Part shown: positions 48,928 through 59,153 of the stretch, in pieces
Layout: each line of letters opens with the position of its first letter
Numbering within the stretch: position 1 is the stretch's first letter
Origin: an uncultured Rubripirellula sp.
GTDB taxonomy: Bacteria > Planctomycetota > Planctomycetia > Pirellulales > Pirellulaceae
NCBI GenBank assembly: GCA_938075415.1
Contig: CALJHC010000030.1
Location: 1 to 64,000 of the forward strand
DNA length: 64,000 nucleotides
Direction: 5' to 3'
Made by a program: the position numbers and the translations under genes
Notes under the pieces: model-generated
What the model was told of the DNA's origin: nothing
The model's input: only the letters and a program-made list of their open reading frames with translations
Databases searched by the model: none

Positions 48928-49683
48928 ATGAAAACAGCAATTCTGAGTGACATCCACGGTAATTTACCGGCGTTGGAAGCCGTGTTGGCAGACATTGCAC
49001 AACTGGATGTGGATCGGGTGGTGTGCCTCGGTGATGTGGTTGGGTACGGACCGAGCCCCAACGAATGCCTTGATCGAGCCACAGAATTCGCTTTTTGTAT
49101 TTTGGGTAATCACGACTGCAGCGCACTGTTTGACCCAGAGGGGTTCAATGCGACTGCGGAGCAGGCCATCTTTTGGACTCGTAAACAGATTGAGATGAGC
49201 GTCGACGGTGAGGAAGCGAGTCGTCGACGGATGGATTTTCTTTGCAATCTTCCGCGATCTGTCCAGCAGGAAGGACAGCTCTTTGTTCATGGGTCACCAC
49301 GTGGTCCGACAAATGAATATGTTTTCCCCGAGGACACGCAGAATCGGAAGAAGATGGAGAAACTTTTTTCACTGTTTTCCCATTTGTGTTTCCAAGGCCA
49401 CACGCATGTTCCCGGTGTCTTCACAGCGGACTTTCGATTCATGCGGCCTAGCGAGGGCGTTGAACGCTTTGATGTCAGTGATCCTGAGCACCGTTTTATG
49501 GTCAATGTTGGCAGTGTCGGACAGCCTCGCGATGGTGATCCTCGGAGTTGTTACGTTGTTTTTGATGAGGAATCAATCGCGTTTCGACGTGTGGTCTATG
49601 ACATTGAAAAAACTGTCTCGCTCATTGAATCGATCACCGACTTGGATGATTTTCTAGGGCACCGTTTGCGAGAGGGTAAGTAG
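48928..49683 (+). CDS. Metallophosphoesterase, copy 2 (tandem paralogue)
   Basis: 251 residues. The same motifs as its neighbour (SDIHGN, GDVVGYGPSP, GNHD, GHTH) and shared blocks such as VHGSPR.PTNEYVFPE and NVGSVGQPRD show a tandem gene duplication. Differences cluster in residues 85-115 and 180-200. The two copies could have diverged in substrate. No ideal ribosome binding site is visible before the ATG. Confidence 0.88.
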   Translation: MKTAILSDIHGNLPALEAVLADIAQLDVDRVVCLGDVVGYGPSPNECLDRATEFAFCILGNHDCSALFDPEGFNATAEQAIFWTRKQIEMSVDGEEASRRRMDFLCNLPRSVQQEGQLFVHGSPRGPTNEYVFPEDTQNRKKMEKLFSLFSHLCFQGHTHVPGVFTADFRFMRPSEGVERFDVSDPEHRFMVNVGSVGQPRDGDPRSCYVVFDEESIAFRRVVYDIEKTVSLIESITDLDDFLGHRLREGK

Positions 49684-49840
49684 GGACGGAGGGCCATTCT
49701 TGGCTTTTGATTCATGCTGATCGCATCGAAAATGATCGTTCAAAGATTGCAGAATTGCTCCATGAGCAGTAGTCGCTAGAGGCTCCCGTGCCGTTGCTTT
49801 CTATTTTGTGTGTTGCATATTGGGCTTAACAGAAAGCATC

Positions 49841-50701
49841 ATGATCAAAAGAATTTTCGTGCTGTTGGCCACATTGACTGGCTTGTTCATTTGTTGCCTT
49901 GCAACGGCTGAGGAGATTCGTAAAGAGAATGATCTGATATCACCTGAAATGACGATGCAGCAACCTGCCGCTGGCAGAAGAGTGCATCAGGTTGCTCGGG
50001 AATATGTGGGTACTGAGGTTTATCATTCGCTTTACCTACCGGTCGACTGGAAGCCCGGTGGCAAGTACCCCGTCATTGTGGAATACACTGGCAATGAATT
50101 CGCTGCATGTGGATCCACGGGGGAAGTCAAGGACGCCAATCTGGGCTACGGCGTCTCGGGTGGGGACCACTATATTTGGGTCTCAATGCCGTATGTCGCT
50201 GAGGGGAAAAATCGCAACACTCGTACTTGGTGGGGAGACCGACAGGCGACCATCGATTATTGCAAAGTGAACTTACCTCGCATCTGCAAGCAGTATGGCG
50301 GAGATATGGAATCCGTGTTTATCTGCGGGTTTTCTCGGGGGGCCATCGCTGCGAGTTACATTGGACTTGCTGATGACGAGATTGCGGCGTTCTGGAAAGG
50401 ATTTTTTACACACGATCATTTTGACGGTGATCGATTGTGGTCTTACCCGAAAAGTGATCGCGCGTCAGCGATGATGCGTCTATCTCGTTTGAAGGGTCGG
50501 CCCGTTCTCGTTTGCGGAGAAGCCAATACCTTTTTGAAAAGCCACTTGGATCTTGCTGACTTTACCTTCTTGCGTCCACCCATTTCCAAGATCTTTGATA
50601 TCCCGGACGGAAAAGTCATTCACCCGCACACGGATTTGTGGATGCACCGTGAAAGTCAATATCGGCATCAAGTGAGATCTTGGTTTGCTGAGCATCAATA
50701 A
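49841..50701 (+). CDS. Secreted alpha/beta-hydrolase-fold protein
   Basis: 286 residues from ATG 49841 (GTG 49808 is less likely because it precedes the signal peptide). The signal segment is FVLLATLTGLFICCLATA. The fold shows YLPVDWKPGGKYPVIVEYTG at strand 1, the nucleophile elbow CGFSRGA near residue 165, and a His in VIHPHTD near 260. No HGGG-type oxyanion motif is present. It resembles poly(3-hydroxybutyrate) depolymerase or feruloyl-esterase-like hydrolases more than the two HGGG esterases. Substrate unknown. Confidence 0.72.
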   Translation: MIKRIFVLLATLTGLFICCLATAEEIRKENDLISPEMTMQQPAAGRRVHQVAREYVGTEVYHSLYLPVDWKPGGKYPVIVEYTGNEFAACGSTGEVKDANLGYGVSGGDHYIWVSMPYVAEGKNRNTRTWWGDRQATIDYCKVNLPRICKQYGGDMESVFICGFSRGAIAASYIGLADDEIAAFWKGFFTHDHFDGDRLWSYPKSDRASAMMRLSRLKGRPVLVCGEANTFLKSHLDLADFTFLRPPISKIFDIPDGKVIHPHTDLWMHRESQYRHQVRSWFAEHQ

Positions 50702-51211
50702 GGTGGGCTTCTGCTTCTGTTTGGTGATACCTGTCCAGGTTTTTTTCCACAACACTCGTGGCAGGTTATGACCACCATTGATGACCTTGGTTTCTCACTG
50801 ATTCGGGCCGGAGAAAGGTGCTTGGAGGAATGGCGTCTCGTGAGATTCCTTGTACTGACTGAATCGCTTCAAACGCTCGTCAGTAGCCTTTGTTAAGGGG
50901 AGGACGGGATCAATCGCGTCGAAGGATTCCGCTGCCGGGCGGATTGCTTGGAGCATTGAATTCTCAACTCAAGCATGATCGGTTGGTAGCGGATAATGGT
51001 CTGGAGAGAAAACGCCAGGTGGAACAAAGCGAGAGTGTGCTCCGCATCGAGCTTAGGATCCAATCGAAACGTGGGTCTGGTTAACGCGATCTTTGGCGAG
51101 GGGTTCAAGCAAGGCTGGGCAGATCAGAGCCGGTCTCAAAGCGATGGGATTCCCGAACACTTGAAGTAATACCCCAGCGGCAGAGTCACATGGCTTTGAT
51201 GTTGATGAGAA
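50702..51211. other. Intergenic stretch, nothing seen
   Basis: 510 bp between convergent genes. Short frames on both strands have no domain. I see no clear terminator. Confidence 0.4.
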
Positions 51212-51955
51212 CTAGCGAAGTGAGATTGCTTGCTGTAGAGGCCGAAGCACATTCTTGACGAGGTATTCATCCACAAGATCACGCCCCAATGAGGCCAATC
51301 GAACAAATTCTTCCGCATAGTTTTCGTCGGGATTCAGGCTGTCATAACGACGAACTGTGAGGTAGACACTGAGTTGCTCTTCGCCAAAGTCACCCGTGCG
51401 AACCTGATACGCGGTGGTGCGTGTCTCAAAGCTGACACGACATTGAGTTCGGCAATCTTCGTCGAGCGCAAATTGAATCGCTGGCTCGGCAGACAATAGC
51501 TTGCCATTTGGAATCTGGCTAAACCGTTCCAGCCCCGGGGTCACACCGATGGCTTCGGTAAGAAGATCATTGTGATTTCCCCGAAAAGCAAAATCAAAAC
51601 CAAACATCACGCTTAATGACTCACAATCGAGCGGGCTGATTGAAAGTTCGTAGGGAACCAATTCCAGCACGGACCGGTGTTGCTCAATGGTTGTGTCATA
51701 GGAATCTGGGTTTACCACCCCGCTATTGACGCGTTTGCCCTCGAGCGAAACCCATCGATAGGCGCCTGCACCTTTTTCCTCTTCGAGAAAAAACTCAGAT
51801 TTTTCGCGAGAGTAAAAGTTTTGCATCTTGGGGAATCGTCGCCGAATCTGCTCAAAATAATGGAGCACAGATTCTCGACTTTGCGGCAATTCCATCTCGG
51901 TCGCGAGGTTCATATTGACGTAGAAATCATCACTAAATGCGCCGTATTCACTCAT
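51212..51955 (-). CDS. Hypothetical protein, unknown
   Basis: 247 residues with no signal peptide or membrane helix, so probably cytoplasmic. Alternating strand and helix pattern, with several Trp/Phe/Tyr-rich spots (GAYRWVSLEG, MFGFDFAFRGNHNDLL) and a C-terminal helix. I do not recognise the family. Base composition is like its neighbours and the frame is long and intact, so I take it as a real gene. It is isolated, with gaps of ~0.5-0.6 kb on both sides. Confidence 0.6.
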   Translation of the reverse strand: MSEYGAFSDDFYVNMNLATEMELPQSRESVLHYFEQIRRRFPKMQNFYSREKSEFFLEEEKGAGAYRWVSLEGKRVNSGVVNPDSYDTTIEQHRSVLELVPYELSISPLDCESLSVMFGFDFAFRGNHNDLLTEAIGVTPGLERFSQIPNGKLLSAEPAIQFALDEDCRTQCRVSFETRTTAYQVRTGDFGEEQLSVYLTVRRYDSLNPDENYAEEFVRLASLGRDLVDEYLVKNVLRPLQQAISLR

Positions 51956-52571
51956 GCAGGGCCGCTTCTTGGCGTTGGACAGGTTTCTATGAAGAGATTC
52001 GGAGTTTGAACTGCTAAGACACCGATTGATCGATAAGAGTACATCAAACTAACAATAATATATCCAATTTTGGCAGAATGCAGGGGAGGTTTGTCCCCAG
52101 AACTGAGCATTTAGTTTGCACCTCTTGTATCCATTGACAGATTGGGGATTTTAACCGTGTTGGAATGGTTGGGGATGCCTTCGTGTGAATCCCGCTTACG
52201 CTGTATTGAGTGGGTATGGTGCCACAACCACCGGCACAACTGCCACCATTTCGGCTGAATGTTTTGTGCATCAGGTACCCCGAAACACGTTAGACCTCGA
52301 GTTGGGATGGGGGAACCCCTTGGGTTGGCTGTTGGTGTGGGGATGTTTTGGGCCGGGGAAGGCGGTTCCTTGGTAGACCAGTTTGAGATCGGCCAATCAT
52401 CAAACCGGTAAGCCAAGGAGGATTCAGTTTCCCACCTCAGGCTGTGTTGCTGACTGGTGCCGATAGCGAATCTGGTGAAAAGCGTCGTGGGTCGGCGCCT
52501 GAAGGAAATCAACACTGGTGATGATTCTGTTGTGAGAATGATTCTGTTGTGGAATCTGCACAGGGAAATCA
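51956..52571. other. Gene-poor stretch downstream of the double UvrA gene
   Basis: 616 bp. A minus-strand frame of 153 codons (52111-52572) abuts the uvrA stop but has no domain and an odd composition, so I do not call it. The stretch holds a two-copy tandem repeat at 52521-52554. Confidence 0.45.
52521..52554. repeat. Short tandem repeat, 17-bp unit x2
   Basis: ATGATTCTGTTGTG recurs at 52521 and 52538, a 17-bp period. Only two copies, so weaker than the others. Confidence 0.65.
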
Positions 52572-55500
52572 TCAGGAGATTGAACTGATGTGAAGTTGCA
52601 AATGAGTTTGAAGAAGCGACTTGAGGTAGCGTCCGCGGAGTTGTGCCGGTTCGGTTAACTGGATCGTTAAAGACTGAGACGGATTTTTGTTCAAAGCCTT
52701 ATTTGACTGATTCGTCACATAACATGTGACCTTTTGCTTTTTGATGAGATCGGGATCCATCTGGTCAATGTGTCCGAGCAACTGGACGTTAACGGACTCA
52801 GTTAGCTTCGTATGAATGATCATCCATGGGTTGGAATCATTTAGACGAACGCAGAATGAATCTGACTCCTCAAAACGAAGGCTTTGCTTTCCGGTCATTT
52901 TCTCGAGCTGGCCATACAGTGATTCAATGAGATCAAAGTCCCAGCGGGGCATTTCTTGGTTTGCAAATCCCTTGCCGAGGAGGTGCCATTTTCGACCGAG
53001 TAATTTCCATGGTGCGAATTCGCTTTGCGAGGGCATTGCCGCGGACTGATTGTGATTGAATTCTGGGTTAGAGATTTCAGCTGCTGAAGGAAGGAGCTCG
53101 CTCTCTTCAGTTGGCAAGCTTTTTTGATCTTCTTTGCTGATCCTTGTTGCAACGGAGGATTTTTCTGTCCCTTCATCTTTGGCAATGCTGCTTGTTTTGG
53201 CAAAACCAATGGGTGGTGAAATTGGTTTGGTGCTCGTGGTTGCTTTGAGCGAATCAGCGAGAAAGGGTGCCGTCAAACTGATCACTTCCTTGGAGCGTTT
53301 TTTCTGTTTTGCGGTTTTGGCGAGTGCTTCGGGTGTCCCGCTAAAGACGATCCTTCCGCCATCGACTCCCGCTTCGGGGCCCATGTCGATGACCCAGTCG
53401 GCACATTTAATCACGTCCAGATTGTGTTCAATCAGAACCACCGTGTTACCAAGGTCGACAAGTCGTTGAAGCACATCCAGCAGCTTCTTGATGTCGTCAA
53501 AGTGAAGTCCGGTGGTGGGTTCATCAAGTAAATAGAGCGTATTTCCGGTGCCGGGTCGGCTTAGCTCAGCGGCCAATTTTACTCGTTGTGCCTCGCCACC
53601 CGAGAGCGTCGGGGCGGACTGTCCGAGCGTGACGTAATCAAGGCCAACGTCACAAAGTGTTTTCAGAATGGTTGAAATCTTTGAGTGCCTTGAGAAAAGC
53701 TCCAGTGCTTCCGAGCATGGCAATTCGAGCACTTCGGCAATGGTCTTGCCATGCAAGCGGACGGATAAGATTTCCTCGTTGTAACGTCGGCCCTCGCACT
53801 GCTCGCATGTGACCCATACGTCCGGCAGGAAGTGCATTTCAATTTTTAGCTGGCCTGACCCCTCGCAAGTATCACAGCGACCCCCGGCCACATTGAAACT
53901 GAAATGCCTTGCCGTCAATCTCCGTTCAGCGGCATCGGGTGTTTCGGCAAATGCTTGTCGTATATGGTCGAAGAGTCCAGTGTAGGTTGCGGGGTTACTG
54001 GAGGGGCTGTTGCCCAACGGGGACTGATCGACTTGGATCACTTTGTTGAGGTACCGCAGGCCTTCGATTGTGTCATGCCGTCCGATTTCGAGCCGGCTAC
54101 GGTGTAGCCTTTTGGCAAGGACTGGATAGAGGATTTTCTCAATCAAGGAACTTTTGCCGCTTCCACTTGGGCCGGTGACCGCGGTGAAGACACCCAGTGG
54201 TAGTTCCAGATCGACCGATTTTAAATTGTTTTCCCTCGCACCCTTGATTGTCAGGAAATTTACCATGGGCAGTCCGGCTTTGCTGAAAACCGGTCGCCGC
54301 TGGGCGGGCAGGGGAATTGCCTCGGTTCCGTTGATATAGGCTCCGGTGACCGACTTTTCGATGGGAATGAGATCCTTCGGTTCACCCTTGGCAACAATTC
54401 GTCCACCCAGCCTGCCAGCGCGGGGCCCAAAGTCGCAGACATAGTTGCTGCTGCCAATTACATCTTGGTCATGCTCGACAACCAAAAGTGTATTCCCGAG
54501 ATCTCGCAGGCGATGCATTGCCCCGATGAGTCTCGTGTTGTCACGCGGATGCAGGCCAATCGTTGGTTCGTCAAGAACATACAGAACTCCACAAAGACCG
54601 CTGCCAAGTTGCGCTGCGAGACGAATGCGTTGTGCTTCGCCACCAGATAAGGTTGCTGCGCCACGATGCAGGGTGAGGTAGCCCAGTCCGACATCGAGTA
54701 GAAAACGAATGCGTGATTGAATTTCTCGAACCAGTTCGCCAGCAACTTTCTTCTCACGGCGGTCCAGTTTCCAGGACTTGACGATTTGGTCAAGACGGTT
54801 CAGCGGGAAATGAACGTAGTCGCCGATGGAATGCCCTTTGAATTGAACCGCGGACGAATCGTCACGCAGTCGAGATCCTTCGCAGGAAGCACAATCAATT
54901 TCTGATACAAACTGCTCAAGGCGATTTCGAAGGCTAGGATTCAGTCGTGATGCCTCATCCAACGCCGGATAAAATCCTTTGAACTGAAATCGGAAAAGTG
55001 GAACGGATTTTTTGCTGGGCTTGCTACCGGCAAGATCCTCCGGGTAGACGTCCATCCATGTTGCACCAAATCCGCGATAGAGAATACGGCGTTGTGATAC
55101 TGTCAATTCATCAAAAGGCTGATTCGTGGGTACCTCCGTGTATCTTGATAAAGCATTGAGCAACCCTTGGGAATAACTCAATTCAACATCGGGCCACAGC
55201 ATTGCTGCGCCCTCGGCAAGTGTTAACGCGGGGTCGTTGACCAGTGCAGTAGGATTGGTGCCTGTCTGTGTGCCGAGTCCCTCGCAATGCGAGCACCATC
55301 CCACTGCGGTATTGAATGAGAAGTGGTGAGGCGTTAATTCATTGAAGCTTCGGCTGCAGTTGGTGCAGACGAGGTGCTGGCTATGGGTGATTTCTTTCCA
55401 GTCACTTTCATCGCGTTGTTCATCAGCGAAGGCGATTTGAATCTCGCCGACTCCGAGTGAAAGTGCCTGTTCGACGCTATCGCTGATCCGAGATCGTTCG

Positions 55501-58500
55501 GACTGCCTGATGACCAGACGGTCAACGACAACCTGTGTGGTTTGAACCTTGCGGGGGTCGAGCGCTGGCGCCTGATCGAGTGAATAGGTTTCACCGTCAA
55601 TTCTGACGCGTGCATACCCCGCTGTCCGAAGTGATTGCCAAGTCAGCAGCGAGGCGTCGCCTTGTTGAACGTCGAGCGGTGCTAGCAGCAACGCTTTGGT
55701 CCCTTCCGGAAGTTGGAGAACTTTTTCCGTGATTTGATCTGGAGTTTGCGTTCCGATTTCGCATCGGCAGGTTGGGCAATGCATCGTGCCTAACCGCGAA
55801 AGCAGCACCCGCAAATAGTCATAGATTTCAGTTACCGTACCCACGGTACTGCGAGGTGAGTGACCTAGGTTTTTTTGCTCCAGAGCGACCGCGGGAGAAA
55901 GCCCCTCGATTCGTTCAACCTTTGGTTTCTGCACCTGACCGATAAATTGGCGGGCGTAAGACGACAGGGATTCAACGTAGCGTCTTTGCCCCTCGGCGTA
56001 GATGGTATCCATGGCCAGCGAACTCTTTCCACTGCCACTGGGACCGCAAAAGACAGTCATGGCATCACGTGGGATGTCGACGCTGACCGACTTCAAGTTA
56101 TGTTCGCTCGCTGCTTCAACCACCACGTGAGTTTTGGCCTTCTCGTCACTTGAGTCGTTGACCATCGTGCTGGTTGGTTTTTTTAACCGGCTGTTGTTTT
56201 TGATGCCGAGAGCTTTGGCGAGTGCGACAGCGGTGTGACTTTGAGTGGACTTGGCAACCGTTTCGGGCCGACCCTTGGCGACGACACGCCCTCCGCCTTC
56301 CCCACCCTCGGGACCAAGGTCAATGATCCAATCCGCGGTTTTGATCACATCAAGATTATGCTCGACGATAACAATCGTGTTCCCTCGATCTGCCAGACCA
56401 TGAATGACTTTGAGAAGCAGTTCAATGTCGGCAAAATGCAATCCCGTTGTTGGTTCATCAAGAACATAGAGCGTTTTTCCGGTTTCCCTCTTGCTCAGTT
56501 CCCTCGCTAGCTTGATGCGTTGAGCTTCACCACCGGAAAGCGTTGGGGATGGCTGGCCAAGTTTCAGATACTCAAGTCCAACGTCGATCAGCGTCTGCAA
56601 TTTGTCGGCAATTTTTGGCACGTTTTGGAAGAGTCGCATCGCTTGGGAGATGTCCATCAAGAGAACATCCGATACGGAATGTCCTTTGAACTGAACATTG
56701 AGCGTTTCGCGGTTGTATCGTTTGCCTTGGCACACCGGACATGTCACCCAGATGTCGGCAAGAAAATCCATTTCCAGCTTGTTGGCACCATTTCCATCGC
56801 ACGCTGAGCATCGACCACCATCAACGTTAAAGCTGAATCGGCTGGCGGTGTAGCCTCGAGTTTTCGCGTCGGGAAGTCTTGCGAAGAGATTGCGGATTTC
56901 GTCAAACACTTTGACATAAGTTGCGGGATTACTTCTCGGAGTGCGTCCGATGGGGGACTGGTCGATGGCGATTGTCTTGTCGAGAAATTCCAAGCCCTCA
57001 ATGGTGTCGTGATCACCCACTTCGCAAGCGGCGTTGTTGAGACCATTTCGGAGGGCGGGTTCAACGATGCCTCCAATTAGCGAGCTTTTTCCACTTCCGG
57101 ATACTCCCGTGATGCAGGTGACAGTGCCGAGCGGGATGGTGGCATCAATTTCTTTGAGGTTGTTATGGCGAGCGCCCTTGATTTTAAGCTTTTTAGTCGC
57201 CTTGATATTCCGAGGCGAAGGGTTGGCTTCGATACGACGCTGACCCGATAAGAACTGTCCCGTGACACTTTTCCCGGATTTCTTTATCGCGTCGAGTGTT
57301 CCGCTGGCCACCACGCGTCCGCCTTGAATTCCCGGTCCGGGACCAAAGTCAATGATGCGATCTGCCGCGAGCATGGTGTCTTCGTCATGTTCAACCACAA
57401 TCAGCGTGTTGCCCGAGTCACGAAGTTTCACCAGGGTGTCAATTAAACGGTCATTATCGCGAGAGTGAAGGCCGATTGACGGTTCGTCGAGAATGTAGAG
57501 GACTCCGGACAGACCACTACCAATTTGCCCCGCGAGTCGAATTCGTTGCGATTCGCCGCCTGATAGCGAGGGCGCTATTCGACCAAGCGTTAGGTACTCA
57601 AGACCCACACCCATCAGGAACCCAAGACGTTGCCGGATCTCCTTCAAGGCCTCCGATGCGATAAGTGTTTCTGTCTCTCCTAATTTTAATGAATCGAAAA
57701 ATGATTCCAGTTTGTCGATGGAAAGGGTACATAATTCAGGAAGCGTTAACCGTGACTTTTCGGAGGCTGATTCGCCTTTTATCGTCGAGGCTGATTTCTT
57801 TTGAGACTGTAGGAAGGTCGTTGAGGTAGTTTCCAGCGTGACCGATGACGCCTGTCGGTTGAGGCGATCCCCGTGGCAGTCCGGGCACCCCATGGTTTCC
57901 ATGTACTTTTCTAGCTGCTTCAGTTGCATCTTGTTTTTTGTGGTTCGGTAACGTTCCAGCAGTTCAGGGATAAAGCCTTCGAACGTTCCACTGTATCGCT
58001 TCGCTTTGCTTCCACCACGCCAATTAAAGTTGAGCGTCTCTTGATAACCCCATAGCCAGGTAGAGCGAGCTTCCTCCGATAGGTCACACCATTTAGCCTC
58101 GAGCATTGTTCCTTTATCGAGGTCTAGGATCTTGTCCAATGCTTCAGCGGCGTTGCGGTAAATATGTCGGCGGTATCGGCCGATATCGCCCCACTTTCCA
58201 AGCAACTCAATTGCGCCTTTGCGAACGGATAGCTGATCATTTGGTACCAGTTGTTCTGGAATGAACGTGTAGAGTCTTCCCAGACCGTCGCAGGCGGTGC
58301 ACATTCCCTGAGGGCTGTTGAAGCTGAACAGTTGAGGGCTCGGAGGTCGGTAGCTTTGCCCGCAGTTACCGCACGCATATCGAGACGAAAATAGATGATC
58401 ATGCTTGACGGGGCTGGCTTGGTTGTCATTGGGTTCAGATTCCGAGACAAAGAAAGTTGTCTCCCCAAGCTTGAGGGCGACGGTGACCGCTTCAATCACC

Positions 58501-59153
58501 CGACCTCGATCTCGATCATCAGGCGGAATGCGGTCAACCACGACTTCCACATCGTGTCTTTTCTGTCGGTCAAGTGAGGGTGGATCAGCTAAGCGTATGG
58601 TCTCCCCATCCACTCTCGCACGAACAAATCCCTGTTTCCTAAGATCCTCGAAAAGATCCCGAAACTCTCCCTTTTGCCTTCTGATCAGTGGAGCCAGCAC
58701 CCAAAGAGTCGACTCACGGGACAGGCTCATCAGCCGAGCGGTGATGGCATCTCGCGATTGGGACTCGATCGGTACGTCACAATTTGGGCAGTGCCCGGTG
58801 CCAACACGAGCAAAAACGACCCTGAGAAAGTCGTAGATTTCCGTGATCGTTCCAACGGTGCTTCGGGGATTGGTGCCAGATGATTTTTGGCTAATCGAAA
58901 TGGTCGGACTGAGACCGCTTACCAGGTCCACATCCGGTTTGGGCATTTGCCCCATGAATTGCCGAGCATAATTACTCAAGCTCTCGACGTAACGCCGCTG
59001 GCCTTCTGCGAATAAGGTGTCAAACGCAAGGGACGACTTTCCACTGCCAGAAACACCCGAGAAACAAATCAGTTCACCTCGGGGCAGGGTAAGGCTAATA
59101 TCACGCAGGTTATGTTCCCGCGCGCCTTTGACTTGTATCTCCGTTGTCGTCAT
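52572..59153 (-). CDS. uvrA: Double-length UvrA (two fused UvrA units) with C-terminal extension
   Basis: 2193 residues from ATG 59153; 66 further codons upstream are open but start outside the conserved MTTTEIQVKGAREHNL opening. Two complete UvrA units lie head to tail. Walker A motifs: GVSGSGKSS (~36, ~686) and GPSGSGKSS (~1038, ~1661). Signatures: LSGGESQR (~528) and LSGGEAQR (~871, ~1503, ~1849). All four have Walker B LDEP plus a GLH. Zinc-finger CxxC pairs occur in both units. A Ser/Thr/Lys-rich linker and an extra ~150-residue C-terminal part of unknown type follow (~1955-2193). UvrA recognises DNA lesions in nucleotide excision repair, normally as a dimer. A fused form is known in Chlamydiae and some Planctomycetes. 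Confidence 0.95.
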   Translation of the reverse strand: MTTTEIQVKGAREHNLRDISLTLPRGELICFSGVSGSGKSSLAFDTLFAEGQRRYVESLSNYARQFMGQMPKPDVDLVSGLSPTISISQKSSGTNPRSTVGTITEIYDFLRVVFARVGTGHCPNCDVPIESQSRDAITARLMSLSRESTLWVLAPLIRRQKGEFRDLFEDLRKQGFVRARVDGETIRLADPPSLDRQKRHDVEVVVDRIPPDDRDRGRVIEAVTVALKLGETTFFVSESEPNDNQASPVKHDHLFSSRYACGNCGQSYRPPSPQLFSFNSPQGMCTACDGLGRLYTFIPEQLVPNDQLSVRKGAIELLGKWGDIGRYRRHIYRNAAEALDKILDLDKGTMLEAKWCDLSEEARSTWLWGYQETLNFNWRGGSKAKRYSGTFEGFIPELLERYRTTKNKMQLKQLEKYMETMGCPDCHGDRLNRQASSVTLETTSTTFLQSQKKSASTIKGESASEKSRLTLPELCTLSIDKLESFFDSLKLGETETLIASEALKEIRQRLGFLMGVGLEYLTLGRIAPSLSGGESQRIRLAGQIGSGLSGVLYILDEPSIGLHSRDNDRLIDTLVKLRDSGNTLIVVEHDEDTMLAADRIIDFGPGPGIQGGRVVASGTLDAIKKSGKSVTGQFLSGQRRIEANPSPRNIKATKKLKIKGARHNNLKEIDATIPLGTVTCITGVSGSGKSSLIGGIVEPALRNGLNNAACEVGDHDTIEGLEFLDKTIAIDQSPIGRTPRSNPATYVKVFDEIRNLFARLPDAKTRGYTASRFSFNVDGGRCSACDGNGANKLEMDFLADIWVTCPVCQGKRYNRETLNVQFKGHSVSDVLLMDISQAMRLFQNVPKIADKLQTLIDVGLEYLKLGQPSPTLSGGEAQRIKLARELSKRETGKTLYVLDEPTTGLHFADIELLLKVIHGLADRGNTIVIVEHNLDVIKTADWIIDLGPEGGEGGGRVVAKGRPETVAKSTQSHTAVALAKALGIKNNSRLKKPTSTMVNDSSDEKAKTHVVVEAASEHNLKSVSVDIPRDAMTVFCGPSGSGKSSLAMDTIYAEGQRRYVESLSSYARQFIGQVQKPKVERIEGLSPAVALEQKNLGHSPRSTVGTVTEIYDYLRVLLSRLGTMHCPTCRCEIGTQTPDQITEKVLQLPEGTKALLLAPLDVQQGDASLLTWQSLRTAGYARVRIDGETYSLDQAPALDPRKVQTTQVVVDRLVIRQSERSRISDSVEQALSLGVGEIQIAFADEQRDESDWKEITHSQHLVCTNCSRSFNELTPHHFSFNTAVGWCSHCEGLGTQTGTNPTALVNDPALTLAEGAAMLWPDVELSYSQGLLNALSRYTEVPTNQPFDELTVSQRRILYRGFGATWMDVYPEDLAGSKPSKKSVPLFRFQFKGFYPALDEASRLNPSLRNRLEQFVSEIDCASCEGSRLRDDSSAVQFKGHSIGDYVHFPLNRLDQIVKSWKLDRREKKVAGELVREIQSRIRFLLDVGLGYLTLHRGAATLSGGEAQRIRLAAQLGSGLCGVLYVLDEPTIGLHPRDNTRLIGAMHRLRDLGNTLLVVEHDQDVIGSSNYVCDFGPRAGRLGGRIVAKGEPKDLIPIEKSVTGAYINGTEAIPLPAQRRPVFSKAGLPMVNFLTIKGARENNLKSVDLELPLGVFTAVTGPSGSGKSSLIEKILYPVLAKRLHRSRLEIGRHDTIEGLRYLNKVIQVDQSPLGNSPSSNPATYTGLFDHIRQAFAETPDAAERRLTARHFSFNVAGGRCDTCEGSGQLKIEMHFLPDVWVTCEQCEGRRYNEEILSVRLHGKTIAEVLELPCSEALELFSRHSKISTILKTLCDVGLDYVTLGQSAPTLSGGEAQRVKLAAELSRPGTGNTLYLLDEPTTGLHFDDIKKLLDVLQRLVDLGNTVVLIEHNLDVIKCADWVIDMGPEAGVDGGRIVFSGTPEALAKTAKQKKRSKEVISLTAPFLADSLKATTSTKPISPPIGFAKTSSIAKDEGTEKSSVATRISKEDQKSLPTEESELLPSAAEISNPEFNHNQSAAMPSQSEFAPWKLLGRKWHLLGKGFANQEMPRWDFDLIESLYGQLEKMTGKQSLRFEESDSFCVRLNDSNPWMIIHTKLTESVNVQLLGHIDQMDPDLIKKQKVTCYVTNQSNKALNKNPSQSLTIQLTEPAQLRGRYLKSLLQTHLQLHISSIS

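Noticed and set aside
52111-52572. Minus-strand frame of 153 codons beside uvrA
   Set aside because: Odd composition rich in Pro, Thr, Ser and Arg, no recognisable fold; partly made of repeat sequence.
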